Source: Flaccisagitta enflata
Lineage: Eukaryota > Chaetognatha > Sagittoidea > Aphragmophora
Direction: 5' to 3'
Length of the DNA stretch: 64,000 nt
NCBI GenBank assembly: GCA_965153355.1
Contig: OZ231127.1
Location: 30,566,001 to 30,630,000, forward strand
Below are positions 43,585 to 56,705 of the stretch, in pieces (position 1 is the stretch's first letter; each line of letters opens with the position of its first letter). Under the pieces are notes generated by a model that saw only the letters and a program-made list of their open reading frames with translations, ran no database searches and was not told where the DNA came from. The position numbers and the translations under genes are program-made.

Positions 43585-43816
43585 TTAGTTGCGGACACGC
43601 AACTCTATAAGAGGCTTTGACCGTCCGTCGGTCTACAATCCGCTTTGTCGGTCCGTCAGTCCGTCAATCCATCAGTCCGTAGACATAAAGTCAAAAGATC
43701 TGAAATAGGCGTTTTAGATGTGTTTCAATGTGAGAAGGGCTGCAGGGTATGGATGGGAGTTGGATGCCCCTGCCCACCTGTCCGCAACTGATGGCCGTGT
43801 ATCCGGCCTTGTTCTT
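43585..43816 (-). mobile_element. Hairpin-ended GACG-minisatellite element
   Basis: TTTAGTTGCGGACACGCAAC, TCTATAAGAGGC, CCGTCCGTCGGTC and GTCCGTCAGTCC stretches, GCCCCTGCCCACCTGTCCGC, and GTGTATCCGGCCTTGTTC. Confidence 0.65.
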
Positions 43817-43939
43817 TTTTCCTTGCCGCCATCATTTTTCTTTTTCCATCCATTTTCCCCTTTCCCGTCACGGTTATCTCTTCCTCCATCTACCGGCCCC
43901 TTTAAAGACTCGTTTATTTTTTTTATTTTTCTTCTTTTT

Positions 43940-44430
43940 TTATCGGTTCCTTTTTCTTCTCTCTCTCTCTTTTATTTTTTCACGACGTGTTTTTATTTTC
44001 TTATATTCTCTTTTATGGTCTTTTTGTGTGTGTGGTTTTTTTTCTTGGGCTTTGGATTTGGACCGAGCCGAAGATTGATTCCACCCATTTTGACCTTCTG
44101 ACCTTTTTTCCAAGACGGCAGCTTTAGAAAGCTTCTCTCGCCTTCCCGCCGCCGCCACCGCCGCCACCGACTCTGCCTCTGCTGCCGCCGCCGCCTCTGC
44201 TGCCGCCCCGCCGCCGCCCCGCCGCCGCCACCGATTCTGCCTCTGCCGCCGCCATTGCCTCCGATTCGGCCACTGCTGCCGCCACCGCCGCCACCCCCGT
44301 CGCCACCCCCCCCCCCCGTCGCCACTGCCTCTTATGCTGCCGCCACCGCCACAACCACCATCGCCACTGCCGTAGCTGCTGCCGCCACCGCTACCGACGC
44401 TGCCACCACCGCAATCTCTACTCCAACCAT
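43940..44430. repeat. T-rich then (GCCGCC)n-rich low-complexity block
   Basis: Trinucleotide GCC/CCG repeats at about 44145-44420 with many variants, preceded by T-rich sequence. Open frames (poly-Ala, poly-Pro, poly-Arg or poly-Gly) follow from the composition; no exon evidence. Confidence 0.7.
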
Positions 44431-45371
44431 CATCACAACCCCCGATACTTCCAACAATGCCACCTTTAGTCCTTTACCAAAACCTACAACTAGGGATGTG
44501 GAAGCGATTGACCGCTTTCATTTTGGTGGGTGGGTTAGCTACTAGTATTTGAACTACAAAATGGAAGCGGAAGCGGAGGCGGTGGAAGCGGCATGATAAT
44601 CGACCAGCATCGACCAGCATCGTTTCCATTACAAATACTATTTCCAACACCAAGATCGCATGGATTATCAAAAGGCGCCCCTGCGCCCGCGCCCTTCTCC
44701 CACCATCCCCGCCCCCCATGCGCTTTGAGGATAAAAGGGCAAAAAAGTGATCGACATAGTATCAGTTAACCTTGAGAGGGAGGCAGTGTGGCCAGGGGCA
44801 AATACATACACACATACATACGTACAGTGTACGTACACATGTTCTTAACTAGACGCGTAACATGATTCCCTGGATGATTACTGCTTAATGAGCGTGTGTG
44901 AGATAAAGATAACAAAACTAAAGAAAGCCAGTAAACGTCTGAATTGTTTAACACGCCACAATTAGAGACCTTTTAAAAAGTGTCCCTGAATGCTGAATCC
45001 TTTAAATCCAAATATTTTTATATCGGCGCTTTTAAAAACACAGATCACAAAACACCGAACTCAAAACACAGAACACGAAACAAACACAACACAGAACACA
45101 GAAACATAATATGGGCAACAAAATTTCTAGACGCGACATTTCCCGTTTTAGCGCGTTTTGTATATTGCCTCCTATACGAGTTCAGTGTACTCACTGGGCT
45201 GGCCACTTCACCTACACTAATGCTTGTTTCTAGAATTGCAGTTAAGCTTCTCTACCTTTTTTTTTCAATCCCGGAAAATAAATGATTCTTTTCGGACAAG
45301 TAATCTTTTTCTCTTTTCCTTTTCTTTTTCTTGATTATTCCTTTTTCCTCCTTCTTCCTTTCCCTATTTCT

Positions 45372-45573
45372 TGTCGCGGACACGCGACTCCACACCTTGC
45401 CATGTCGGTCGGTTGGTAGGTCCGTCCGTCCATCCGTCCATCCGTCCATCCGTGCATCCGTCCGTCCCTCCATCTGTCCGTCCGTAAGATTTCTCAATTT
45501 CGAGCGGTTTACCGCATTACTGCTCCTGCCCAACCGTCTGCGACTGGATTGCCGTGTATTCGGCCTTGTTTTC
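45372..45573 (-). mobile_element. Hairpin-ended GACG-minisatellite element
   Basis: TTGTCGCGGACACGCGACTC, CACACCTTGCCATGTCGGTC, (GTCCATCC)n and (GTCCGTCC)n (45420-45485), ACTGCTCCTGCCCAACCGTC, GTATTCGGCCTTGTTTTC. Confidence 0.65.
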
Positions 45574-45599
45574 GTCATTCTAAATTTGAAATAACCCAG

Positions 45600-47050
45600 A
45601 CAGAAGACAGAAGATACCATGAAAGAACTACAGAGAAGACAGCACAAAGACTGTGAAGCGTAATGTCTGTCCGTTTGTCGGTCCTTTCTGTTCGTTCATC
45701 CATGCACCGGGCGCAGCAGTTGTCAGAATACTTCGTTTCCAAAACTCTGCCGGTCAGCTGTAGGTTAACGCTTGACAGTTGACAGTAATACTGTGAAACT
45801 TGTATCGTTTAGGGAGAACAGACGGACGAACCACCCTACAGGTATTAGCGACGTATAGAAGTCGTGCATGCTTGCGCCTGACCGCGTGTGCATGTGCAAT
45901 CGATCAAAAAAAAATGTGTGAACCGACTTTGAACGGATGTTTTCATTCGGAGCTGATTTCTAGAAGCGAATCGGCGACTTCGTCCAATGTCCATTATATT
46001 AGTCCTTTAGTCTAATACATCCTCAGCCTTAGTACATCGGCAACGCTCAAGTGCAAACAAACGTTCTCTCTACCCCTGCCCCCAGTCAGCGAGGATGTTG
46101 TAACCCCTAGTCATATATATAGCTGGCGTCATTGAAAAACCACGTTATAACCTAATTTACATATTGCAGTCGAGTGCTTTTTTGTTGTTTCTTTTAATAA
46201 GTAATTAATGATAATCTTGCCTCTACAATTCTGGATCCTTTTATAAGACATAAGACGGTTGTTATGGAGAAAGAGCGCGTTCTTTTGCATCTTTTGAGAG
46301 TCACATGGGTAAGATAACGTTTGGGAGATTCGCTGGCGAGTTTTTCATCTCGGAATATAAATACGATTAAGACATTGTTCGTATACGAAATATTTTTAAG
46401 ATTGACGGATATCAGTCGCGCAGCCCTCGTAATAAGGGAGGACCCACCTCCACGTGAACTCTGCCGAAGATGATAGGAATTAGTTCCGGTCGTTTCTCCG
46501 TAAAGCGATGATCAAGTCGTTGAGCGTTATAATGAACGATTTGAGGTCAGACTCAGAGCCAATGTGTCGCTTCTTCGGTCTTACTGGTTTTTCGCAAACG
46601 GTCTCGAATGTGATCACTGCCCCGCCCCCTGCTGTGGGCACGATTCATAACCGCCCCTGCCCTCCAGCAGACTTTTGTTGAAAATCACATATTCGGTCTC
46701 CAACTGACAGGTTTTTAGTTCGAAATTTTCGGTTCGTCGTCGAATACAAAAAGTAAGGGAAACTGAGATTTCTCATCTAATGTTATTACTTATTACCTTT
46801 CATTACTAGTCACTGCTCGAGTACTTGTCATTACTTGTCGTTTTTTAACTGAGACTTAAGACACAAACGTAAAAGTTTCTGATTCGATTTCGTGCTGACG
46901 GATTTCGTGCTGACGGTCGTCTGTTACCCCCCCCCCCCCCCCAGCGTCTTCGTCATCATTTTCATTTAGATAATTTATTCCTTTGGAACCGTCGTCGTCT
47001 TTGTGATCATCAACAATCTATGAAATCATCTTTTTGCAAATCGTAGCGTT
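45600..47050. other. Region upstream of the SLC6 exons, no confident feature
   Basis: Mixed sequence with a C-run at 46928-46943 and a CCGCCCCCTGCTGTGGGC / CCGCCCCTGCCCTCC box near 46623-46673 that recalls the hairpin-element family. I looked for the transporter TM1-TM3 exons here and did not find them. Confidence 0.4.
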
Positions 47051-47067
47051 GTGATGAGTTCAACAAT

Positions 47068-47496
<429 letters not shown>

Positions 47497-47502
47497 CTCC
47501 AG

Positions 47503-47693
47503 ACGATGGGTTAAAGAATTGTTCCGACACCCAGGCCCCGACTGACACGTCCGGTTCCTGGTTACCGCACAAAGAGAAATCCCCGGCTTCTCTTTTCTAC
47601 CAAGAGACTCTCGGCAACCAACAATATCCCGCAGCATCCAAACAAATCGATTTACTGAACATCGATTTGCTCACTCCTATGGCCATCGCGCAG
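47503..47693 (+). CDS. SLC6 transporter, internal exon (extracellular loop 2)
   Basis: 191 bp between a CCCCTCCAG acceptor and a consensus GTGAGT donor, open in one frame. It reads DGLKNCSDTQAPTDTSGSWL, then SPASLFYQETLG and IDLLNIDLLTPMAIAQ. The pattern Pro-(Ala/Ser)-x-x-Phe-(Tyr/Trp)...Leu, then I-D-x-L, is the end of extracellular loop 2 before TM4 in sodium- and chloride-dependent neurotransmitter transporters. NCS is a possible N-glycosylation site, as is usual in this loop. There is no ATG at the start, so it is an internal exon. It ends in phase 0 and joins cleanly to 48244. Assignment rests largely on the next exon. Confidence 0.55.
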
Positions 47694-47708
47694 GTGAGTC
47701 CATTATTT

Positions 47709-47985
47709 AGGGCGTGTTTCTAGTGACGACCAAAAACGCGTTGGTTCCGGTGAAACGCGTTTACAGCGTAAACACATATTTAAGAATTTCAACTGTCCCA
47801 TGAGGAAGTGAGCGAAGTGAGTGAGCGAGCCCATGAATGGAGCTAGCGAGCAGGGCGAGCGTAGCAAGCGCAATAAAGTGGAGCGCTGCGGAGCGAATGA
47901 GCGGTGCGAGTGAACGAACGTAACGAGCGACCAAGTGACCTGATAAAAACGTGATTGTTTCTGACCAGAAACGCCCCTTTAACAG
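47709..47985. mobile_element. Short MITE-like insert with GAGCGA repeats in an SLC6 intron
   Basis: The ends TTAGGGCGTGTTTCTAG and CAGAAACGCCCCTTTAA are inverted repeats. The middle (about 47805-47935) is a degenerate GAGCGA/GTGAGC tandem array. No ORF of note. Confidence 0.5.
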
Positions 47986-48243
47986 ATTTTTTGGAAGCTA
48001 GGTGTGGTGTGCGTTTCGAATAAAATCTTATTAGACAGTGACGATTCACAGGGATTACAAATACTCTAGACTGGGTAGAGCATAGAATATTGTTCCACTT
48101 GCCGCAAATTTCGCGCACATACATATGGACTATGGAGGTACATGCAGAAACATGGAAAAACGGTTCATACAATATTTTCCTTATTTGGTATTGAGATATA
48201 TGTACATATCTGAATTATCTAATTCAAACCTTTTTCTTCACAG

Positions 48244-48398
48244 GGATGCGTTTGGTTTTTGGTTCTGTGTTTCCTTTGCTGGGGAATCAAGAGTTTCGCG
48301 AAAGTTCTTTACTTCACAATCCCTTTAATGTTGGTGTTATTTATCGTCCTCCTCGGACGGGCAGCTTCACTCGACTCCGGCGTCTTAGATGGCCTCAA
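48244..48398 (+). CDS. SLC6 transporter, internal exon (TM4-TM5)
   Basis: 155 bp after a CTTTTTCTTCACAG-type acceptor, ending at donor GTAAAT; the apparent TAA stop lies in the donor. It reads GCVWFLVLCFLCWGIKSFAK, VLYFTIPLMLVLFIVLLGRA, ASLDSGVLDGLK. This is the family signature around TM4-TM5: W-(G)-(I/V)-K-S-x-(A/G)-K-V-x-Y-F-T, a long hydrophobic helix, and R-(A/G)-x-x-L-x-(G/S)-(A)-x-x-G-(I/L). Members move amino acids, GABA, glycine or monoamines across the plasma membrane using sodium and chloride. The substrate cannot be read from this part. Remaining exons were not found, so the gene must spread beyond or be broken. Confidence 0.75.
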
Positions 48399-48549
48399 GT
48401 AAATATCCACTAAAACACATTTCTATCTGTAATGACCAAAAGCGATCTCCTCGCTTCCTTCATTTGTCCGTCCGTCCGTCCATCCGCCCTGTCCGCTGTG
48501 CCCCTATTTTTGTCCGCGACGGAATGTCATTCCGACGCGGACTATAATC

Positions 48550-48605
48550 CGAGGCGGGTGGGTGTCGTTGTCGTCGTTGTCGTTGTTGTTGTCGTTGTTA
48601 CAGAT
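48550..48605. repeat. (GTCGTT)n tract with nearby GTCC tetramers
   Basis: GTCGTTGTCGTCGTTGTCG at 48563 onward, preceded by GTCCGTCCGTCCATCCG (48468-48487); a remnant of the hairpin-element family. Confidence 0.5.
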
Positions 48606-48719
48606 TTTAAAAAATGGATAACTTTTTTATGCTTTGACCGATTTTGTTGATATTTGGAAAGTTGTATAGAAATTGGGCGCTTTACATCCTATCCATTTTT
48701 GTGATCCCGACTACAACCA

Positions 48720-49345
48720 TTAACCAACCTCTGAGCCTAAAAGTAAGCATAACATGGCATATTTCAGCCGAAGTTGGTTGAAATTTGGTATGGAGTCTCT
48801 AAATGGAGGGACTCAACATATGTATGTGATTTATATGCATTTTAGCATGCTGACCGGCCGAACCAGCCTACCATTCAACCAGCCGACTGATCTAAAAGTG
48901 AAAAACTTGCATAACTTTGTCATTTTTCAACTAATTTGGTTAAAACATTGTATTGAGTCTCTAAATGGAAGAACTCAACATATGCACACTGTTTATCATG
49001 TCAAACCAGCTTACCACCCAACCAGCCTCCCGGCCTAAAAGTGAAAAATGTGCATAACTTTGGCACTTTTGGTATGGAGTCTCTAATTGGAAGGACTCAA
49101 CATATGTTTGAGTATGCCAACCAGCCAAACCGACCTACCACCCAACCAACCAATTTGCTTAAATTAGACATTTTTTAACCAATTTGAAACTTGGTATGGA
49201 GTCTCTGAATGGAAGACATATACCCACTATCTATCCAAACCAGCTTACCACCCAACCACCCTACTAGCCTAAAAGTGAAAAACGTGCACAGCGTGCCATT
49301 TTTCAATGGCTTTGCACGAAACTTTGTATGGAGACTCTAAATGTA
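48720..49345 (+). repeat. Tandem repeat with about 150-bp units
   Basis: Four diverged units, each with CCTAAAAGTGAAAAA (or AAGTAAGC) plus a GCATAACTTTGTCATTTTTC region, GTATGGAGTCTCTAAATGGA and ACTCAACATATG, then CCAACCAGCC / CTTACCACCCAACCA. Unit starts are near 48737, 48889, 49034 and 49268. Confidence 0.75.
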
Positions 49346-49892
49346 AGACTTATAGTTTTAGCGAACTTACAGGGTAAGCGATCTTTTGGTCATAGTGATC
49401 TTATGGAATTAGTGATCTTTAACCCCCCTCCGTCGCGGACCCCGATACGGTTCAGATTATTTGATGATAGAAGATGGACCAAAATCCCATCTCACGCCCC
49501 GGCCACTGCTCAAGCATAAGCGATTGATTCCCAACATGTACCCAGCCTTATTTCTTGCGGTTTTGATGACGCTCACATTCTCATATCAGCCCCAACCCAT
49601 ATACTGTCTCTGTTTAGCCATCTTCCCTCTCCACTCTTCAATATTAACCTTCCTGCTCAAATAACCTTCTTACTCTCCGACCTGCTTAACATTCCATTTT
49701 GCCTCTCTCATTCCCGTACACTCCTACCCGCCTACTGTACTCCCCTACACATCTGCTCAACTTCCCTGCTCAATGCTCATCTGTCCAACATCCGTGCTCC
49801 TCTGTCCAACTTCCCTGTTCAATGCTCATCTGTTTAACTTCCCTGCTCTACTTCTTCTTCATCTGCTCAACTTTCCCCTCTCCGCATGACAG

Positions 49893-50008
49893 AGCGACGT
49901 ACGGGAGAGCGACGTACGGGCACAACGTCAGGGAATGGATGGTGGAAAAAAAATATGCAGAACGACTCCCAGAATTTGCTAGGAACTTGGATGTTCAAGC
50001 GCACGAAG
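49893..50008 (+). CDS. Unassigned exon-like segment
   Basis: After CCGCATGACAG (possible acceptor) the frame reads SDVRESDVRAQRQGMDGGKK in one reading or HNVREWMVEKKYAERLPEF then ARNLDVQAHEG in another, ending near a possible GTATAA donor. The second reading looks protein-like, but the segment starts with a 15-bp duplication (AGCGACGTACGGGAG) and I recognise no family. Could be a chance ORF. Confidence 0.15.
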
Positions 50009-50041
50009 GTATAATTGGCTGTTTTGAGGTCGCTCCATCAA

Positions 50042-50270
<229 letters not shown>

Positions 50271-50640
50271 GTCTCTCTCTCTCTTCACTTTTTGACAATT
50301 GTGGTTTTGCCACTCATATGACAACAAAACAGAAAAACGCCTGAATTTTGCGCCAAAATGATGCTTCATTACGTGTCGTTGCCATGGTAAATAGCATGTT
50401 TCTGCGTTACAGTCAAGTCGTTATGCAACGCGTTGTTCATGACGCTGTAAAAGTACTTTTATTACGTCATCTATCATCGCCATGACTCAAGAGACAATCA
50501 AGATAAATTTCAAGTGGGGATCCAAGTCTGTTGAAAAATCGGTTGATAATACTATGCACGGTGAAAGATACATTAGGGGTAGGCAACTTTTTTTTGAAAG
50601 TTAACGATATTGGATCTGTGGATCGTCAAATATTTGCATT

Positions 50641-50800
50641 ACTGACCGACCAACCGACCAACCAACTGACAGAAACAGCCAGTTATAGAGGCGCCTTGGC
50701 GCCGTGTGGATCATCCAATGTTTGTGTTACCGGCCAGCAAACCAACCAACCAACCAACGGACATTGCCAGTTAAAGAGTTGTTTTGGCGCACCTAAAAAT
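50641..50800 (+). repeat. CCAA/GACC tandem module, hairpin-element relative
   Basis: ACTGACCGACCAACCGACCA, GCCAGTTATAGAGGCGCCTT (a perfect GGCGCC palindrome), then a second round with CCAACCAACCAACGGACATT, GCCAGTTAAAGAGTTG and GCGCACCTAAAAA. A third version of the design. Confidence 0.45.
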
Positions 50801-50932
50801 TACTCTCAAAAAAGAAGGCAAAAAACAAGCAAACGAAATTAAGAAAAGCTCATAGTAAGTTTTGGTAATTTTGACCTTTTTAAAGTTTCGAAGCTTTCAG
50901 TCGCTTGCATGGGACCCTGTAATCCGCAATGT

Positions 50933-51196
50933 TTTTAGTCGCACCGCGACTACCTATTGGTACGTTGGTTCGTCCCTCAGTCCGTCCATCCGTTGGTCCG
51001 TCGGTCCGTATATGGCCGTAAGTTTGTCCAAAATATTTCTGAAACACGGTCTTTTATTATCATTTTTGTAGTGTTTTTGGTCAAACTTATAGTAAGGCAC
51101 GTAAGTGTAAAATACTGTTGTGATATAGCTTTGTAGTACTGTAGTACCGCTCTTGTCCAACCGTCCGCGACAATTGCCCTGTGTTGGGCTTGTTTT
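50933..51196 (-). mobile_element. Hairpin-ended GACG-minisatellite element
   Basis: TTTTTAGTCGCACCGCGACT, ACCTATTGGTACG, (GTCC)n units (50970-51008), then TGTCCAACCGTCCGCGAC and CTGTGTTGGGCTTGTTTTA. Confidence 0.55.
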
Positions 51197-51475
51197 AGCC
51201 TAATTTACCACTGCCACTGCCCACCCGCAGGCTACTCATAATCTAAATTGTTATTTGTCTCTTTTTAAAGAATTTTTCGTGAGCTAGACACATCTGAATA
51301 TAAATCAACAACAGAAAAAACAGCAGCAGCCACAAAACCATTAGACTATGTTAAAAAAAGATGATAACGTTACAGCGAATGATCCAAGCCTAAATGATGT
51401 TAGCGATCAGAACTAATATTCTCATTGAATTCAACTGAGGCAGAATTGCGGACACGGAAGTGAAGATGTACCACA

Positions 51476-51603
<128 letters not shown>

Positions 51604-51727
51604 GAAACGGGCCGGGCCATGATTATTGAGATTACCGCCTTGTTTGCCCATTCAAAATCCTTCATGTAGATCCCTGGGAATCGAGTAGGGAATTAATATC
51701 ACAGTCAATGAGGAAGGATTTTGGTGA

Positions 51728-51730
<3 letters not shown>

Positions 51731-51764
<34 letters not shown>
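51731..51764. repeat. (GA)n microsatellite
   Basis: About 17 GA units. The flanks down to 52090 hold no recognisable gene. Confidence 0.9.
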
Positions 51765-51766
<2 letters not shown>

Positions 51767-52382
51767 TTAGTCACCTCTAGAAATAGTAAATGGGCGTGCT
51801 CATTGAACCATTGCTATGCTTCATGGAGGAAATGAAACGACCAAAGTTACTTAGCCTCAGATTGAATATGAAAAATATCTCAAACCTTAAAGCCTATAAA
51901 GGGGAATCATGTCAAATCAGCAATAAAAAACATGTCCAAAACTCCAATTAAAACCTCGTGATACGCGAGTGGACGTTTCTTAAATAAAAGAACAACTGAG
52001 CCAAAAATCAAATAAGTGAGGGTAGAGTGAGGGATATTGTTCCAATTGTCATGACTTCTATGGGCATGGAAGCCCGATAGTTATGAATTCAAAGGTAGGG
52101 GAACCTTTTTGAGCAGCGGCCCCAAAAGTTTAATGCCTTGTAAAACACTGGTGTGAATTCCCAGCCTCAAATTAGCATATTTTGCATAAAATGCCTTTAA
52201 AGTTCAAGACCAACTCTCAAACTTAAGATACGGCCTCCCAAATTTCGTGACATTTGTCCCAGTGATATTTTGAATAAAAGCTATTTGTAGTCGCCACCTT
52301 TATTTCACTCTACTTTTTCAGCTAATCAAAGTAAGCAAGACAACAGGTACTGCTGACCATTTTCGATTCTTGTGTGTGTTTT

Positions 52383-52731
<349 letters not shown>

Positions 52732-53092
52732 CGCTCGTTCTACTACTTTGGAGGTACGGTCAGTAGAGTTTTTATGGTTCTGCTCCCAATTACGGCCAAC
52801 ACCTGAACATCATAAAATGTTTCTCTCGTTGGACACTTGAGTGATTTCTGCGGTCCCCGCGGGCAATGCTTTGCACTGGCCTTTCGCACTATACTTTTTT
52901 AAGCTTTAAGAAAATGATGGTGACCGCTTTCACTTCTTTGGGGAATGATGATGAATAGACGGTTTTAGACCAATGAGTAATTACCCATCTTAAGACAAAA
53001 GAAAAGTTGCGGGAAGTCCTTTCTCACTTGGACAAAATTCTCGAGTATTTTGTGTATAGTCAGTTACGTATTGAGTTTCAACCGACATCGTT

Positions 53093-53227
53093 ATCAGTCG
53101 CTTGAGATTGAGGGTTTTTGCAGTCTTTGGCCTCACTGCTCCTGCCCAAATGATCGAGTGACCTCAAATACGGTCCTTGCCCACCCGCACGCGACTGGGG
53201 TAGCCGTGTATCCGGCCTTGTTTTTTC
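53093..53227 (-). mobile_element. Hairpin-ended element, array lost
   Basis: ATCAGTCGCTTGAGATTGAG, CCTCACTGCTCCTGCCCAAA, CCTTGCCCACCCGCACGCGA, and GTGTATCCGGCCTTGTTTTT; no GACG array remains. Confidence 0.55.
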
Positions 53228-53441
53228 TCATGTATGATGATGATATCCAACGCTTACGTCTGAAAAATGAACATGTGGGAACGGAAAAGTCCAAAGCATG
53301 TGAGCATTTCCGAATTGCATCAGTAGTAACTGGCGCAGGATCTGCATTCATTAAAATGTACGACCTCGGTTGAACCCTACATGATAGAGAGCCAAGAGAA
53401 ATGTATACAGAGAAGGGTCACATCGTACAATGTAGAGAGTT

Positions 53442-53633
53442 TCAGTAATGGCACATTTCCCACTCGCCACCCAAGAGGCCACCCTTTCCCCTTTTCCACT
53501 CCGTTGCTATTTCCATAACAACCTCCACGCTCAAGGCTCTGTAGTTGGAATTGAAATCCTCGATTGACCATTCCATGTTCGTCGGTTTATCGTTTAAACG
53601 GAAGTAGTAGAGATCAATTTTAAGTTGGTCCAT
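53442..53633 (-). CDS. Unassigned 63-residue ORF
   Basis: The ATG at 53633, read MDQLKIDLYYFRLNDKPTNM then EWSIEDFNSNYRALSVEVVM, ends at TGA 53444-53442. The composition looks protein-like, and the frame is also open upstream into a short segment after (GA)n. I recognise no family and see no clear splice sites; it could be an exon remnant or chance. Confidence 0.2.
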   Translation of the reverse strand: MDQLKIDLYYFRLNDKPTNMEWSIEDFNSNYRALSVEVVMEIATEWKRGKGGLLGGEWEMCHY

Positions 53634-53683
53634 GGTCCCCAATTGAAAAGCTCGATTAAGATCTTTATTTTCACTCTGGCCCT

Positions 53684-54570
<887 letters not shown>

Positions 54571-54616
54571 GGTTCATTTATTCATTTTCCCCTAACGGCA
54601 AAGCGCGGTCATTGGC

Positions 54617-54621
<5 letters not shown>

Positions 54622-54677
<56 letters not shown>
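54622..54677. repeat. (GA)n microsatellite
   Basis: About 28 GA units; a second short one is at 54834-54861. Confidence 0.9.
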
Positions 54678-54679
<2 letters not shown>

Positions 54680-54830
54680 TCATGCAGGAACAGAGACCAT
54701 CTCAGGACCAGGCGATAAACAGTCATGTCACATCTTCTCCTCACTTATCAGTTGTCCATCTTCCGCTTCCATTATTCTCCTCAAAATCTTAGTATCTATT
54801 TTCGAATGAGGCAATGGAAAGCATTTGTGT

Positions 54831-54866
<36 letters not shown>

Positions 54867-55099
54867 AGACAAGGCCACATGCTCTCAACTTGGTCTTCTC
54901 AACTTCTCAACTGCCTGCGTAGCAAACATTGAGAAGTTATCCTTACACTTATCTTCAATACACTTATCCTCCGAACATTACGGGATTGGAATGACAAAAA
55001 AAGTATACTTTTAAATGCGTCCTATCTGGCGTATGGAAGAACAGAATATGCCCTTTTCAAAACAAGGTCATTAGACCAACGTCGCGTATGTAGGCACTT

Positions 55100-55790
55100 A
55101 CAAACAGGTTGCCCAAGGGCAATATGTGGTCAGCGATACCCGTTGCCCTGCTTTGAGTGATTGTGAATTGGAGAGAGGGGGAAGCAGGGCAGCGGCCCCG
55201 AAGGGGACGAAGTCCTGTAGAACACAGGGGGACTTTCGTTCGGCCTGCCTGAGAAAGGGGATGAGATGCTATAGAGGGCTGACCAAAGGCCTTCAAGAGC
55301 CTAAACTGAGGTCTAAGAAGGTTGATATAAGGCCTTAGAATGCCAATTGGAAGCTTGAGAGGGCTGACTTGAGGCTTGGGAGAGCTGGATCAAAGCTTGA
55401 AATCAGAGGACTGACTTGAAGCCTGAGAGCAATAAATTGAGGGTTAGATTGCTGATTTGAAGCCTGAGAGGCCTAATTTGAGGCCTGAGAGGCCAGGTTT
55501 GAGGCCTGAGAGGCCAGGTTTGAGGCCTGAGAGGCCAGGTTTGAGGCCTGAGAATTTAGATTTGAGGTCTGAGAGAGGCCTAATTTGAGTTGAGAGACCA
55601 GGGTTGAGGCCTGAGGTTGAATTTGTGGCCTAAGGGGAAATGGTGAGCCTGAGAGGCCAGATTGAGGCCCATGAAGAGGCCAGGTGAGCCTGAGGGCCTG
55701 AAGAGAGAGCGCACACAGGCAGACGAGCGGACGGGCGAAAGTCCCCCTGTGTTCTACAGGACTTCGTCCCCTTCGGGGCCGCTGCCCAAA
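55100..55790 (+). repeat. Second repeat family: module, minisatellite, reversed module
   Basis: GGTTGCCCAAGGGCAATATG, GCGATACCCGTTGCCCTGCT, GGGGACGAAGTCCTGTAGAA (55203); units of GAGGCCTGAGAGGCCAGGTT (55440-55690); then CCCCTGTGTTCTACAGGACT and CGTCCCCTTCGGGGCCGCTG in reverse (55744-55788). Same inverted-module plan as 53912-54570. Confidence 0.7.
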
Positions 55791-55794
55791 AAGT

Positions 55795-55962
55795 TGGTCA
55801 GACACATAGACGGACAGAAATTCTTAAAACGACCTTTGGATGGCTGGCTACTCCTCCATGTTCTTGCATTACTGCTCCTGCCCATATACTTAATTATATT
55901 TTTTTGTCACTACCCCTGCCCACCCGTAAGAAATTTGGGTGGCCGTGTATCCGGCCTTGTTT
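55795..55962 (-). mobile_element. Hairpin-ended element fragment (partner of 27181-27350)
   Basis: ATAGACGGACAGAAATTC, ACTGCTCCTGCCCATATACT, CTACCCCTGCCCACCCGTAA, GTGTATCCGGCCTTGTTT. The right arm keeps the uninterrupted TTGTTTGAATACACAATGGG junction that the 2.26-kb insertion splits in the left arm. Confidence 0.6.
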
Positions 55963-56543
55963 GAATACACAATGGGTGCGCCAGACAACTTAAAATCGCA
56001 CCGCCTTCTCTCTGAAATCGTTCTTCCCAGGCTCTGCTAGGGACTGGCCAAGTCCCTAGTAGTGAGCCTACAATTTGACCATGTATGGGCTGCCTGTTTC
56101 TTTCTTAAGCATCACCATTTCGAATGAAGACTGGAACTTGTACAGTGTGCACATTGTCAAATGCAAAAAAGTATTAAGCTTTTGCTCCGAGATGCTTCAT
56201 TTTCATGACCTGGAATCATTTTTCTCTTAAGGTACTATGTTTGACGTTTTTTGTATCAAAATTTCATGGGTCTAAGTTGGATACTTTGTCCACAACATCA
56301 AATTGAAGTAAAAAAGGCATTTATAGAAGAAGCTCATTTGCAGCTCAAAATCTTCTTCTTTAAACAGGGAAGTTTTTTTCTGATTTACCTTCATTTGAAG
56401 ACGACTTGAGCTATAAATGCTTGATACTTTTTTGCATTTGACAATGTTCACCCTGTATAAGGTGACATAGAGACGCGTGTGTACTATGACTAACTGAAAT
56501 TGACTCATGAGAAAACAAATTTGAAGCCCCCCCCCCTGCTTAA

Positions 56544-56656
<113 letters not shown>

Positions 56657-56705
56657 CCCTTTGTGCGTTTCGACCACCCTATAACTCATTTAGGTATTGA
56701 ATCTG

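Noticed and set aside
44145-44545. GCC-repeat region as a CpG-island promoter or Ala/Pro-rich protein exon
   Set aside because: Mostly a degenerate trinucleotide repeat; no gene is visible on either side and no splice-bounded frame looks constrained.
46483-46650. Minus-strand open segment with a plausible coding look (RPKKRHIGSESDLKSFII)
   Set aside because: Only about 45 codons, no start, a poor acceptor without a pyrimidine tract, and it overlaps a GC-rich repeat-family box; too weak to list as an exon.
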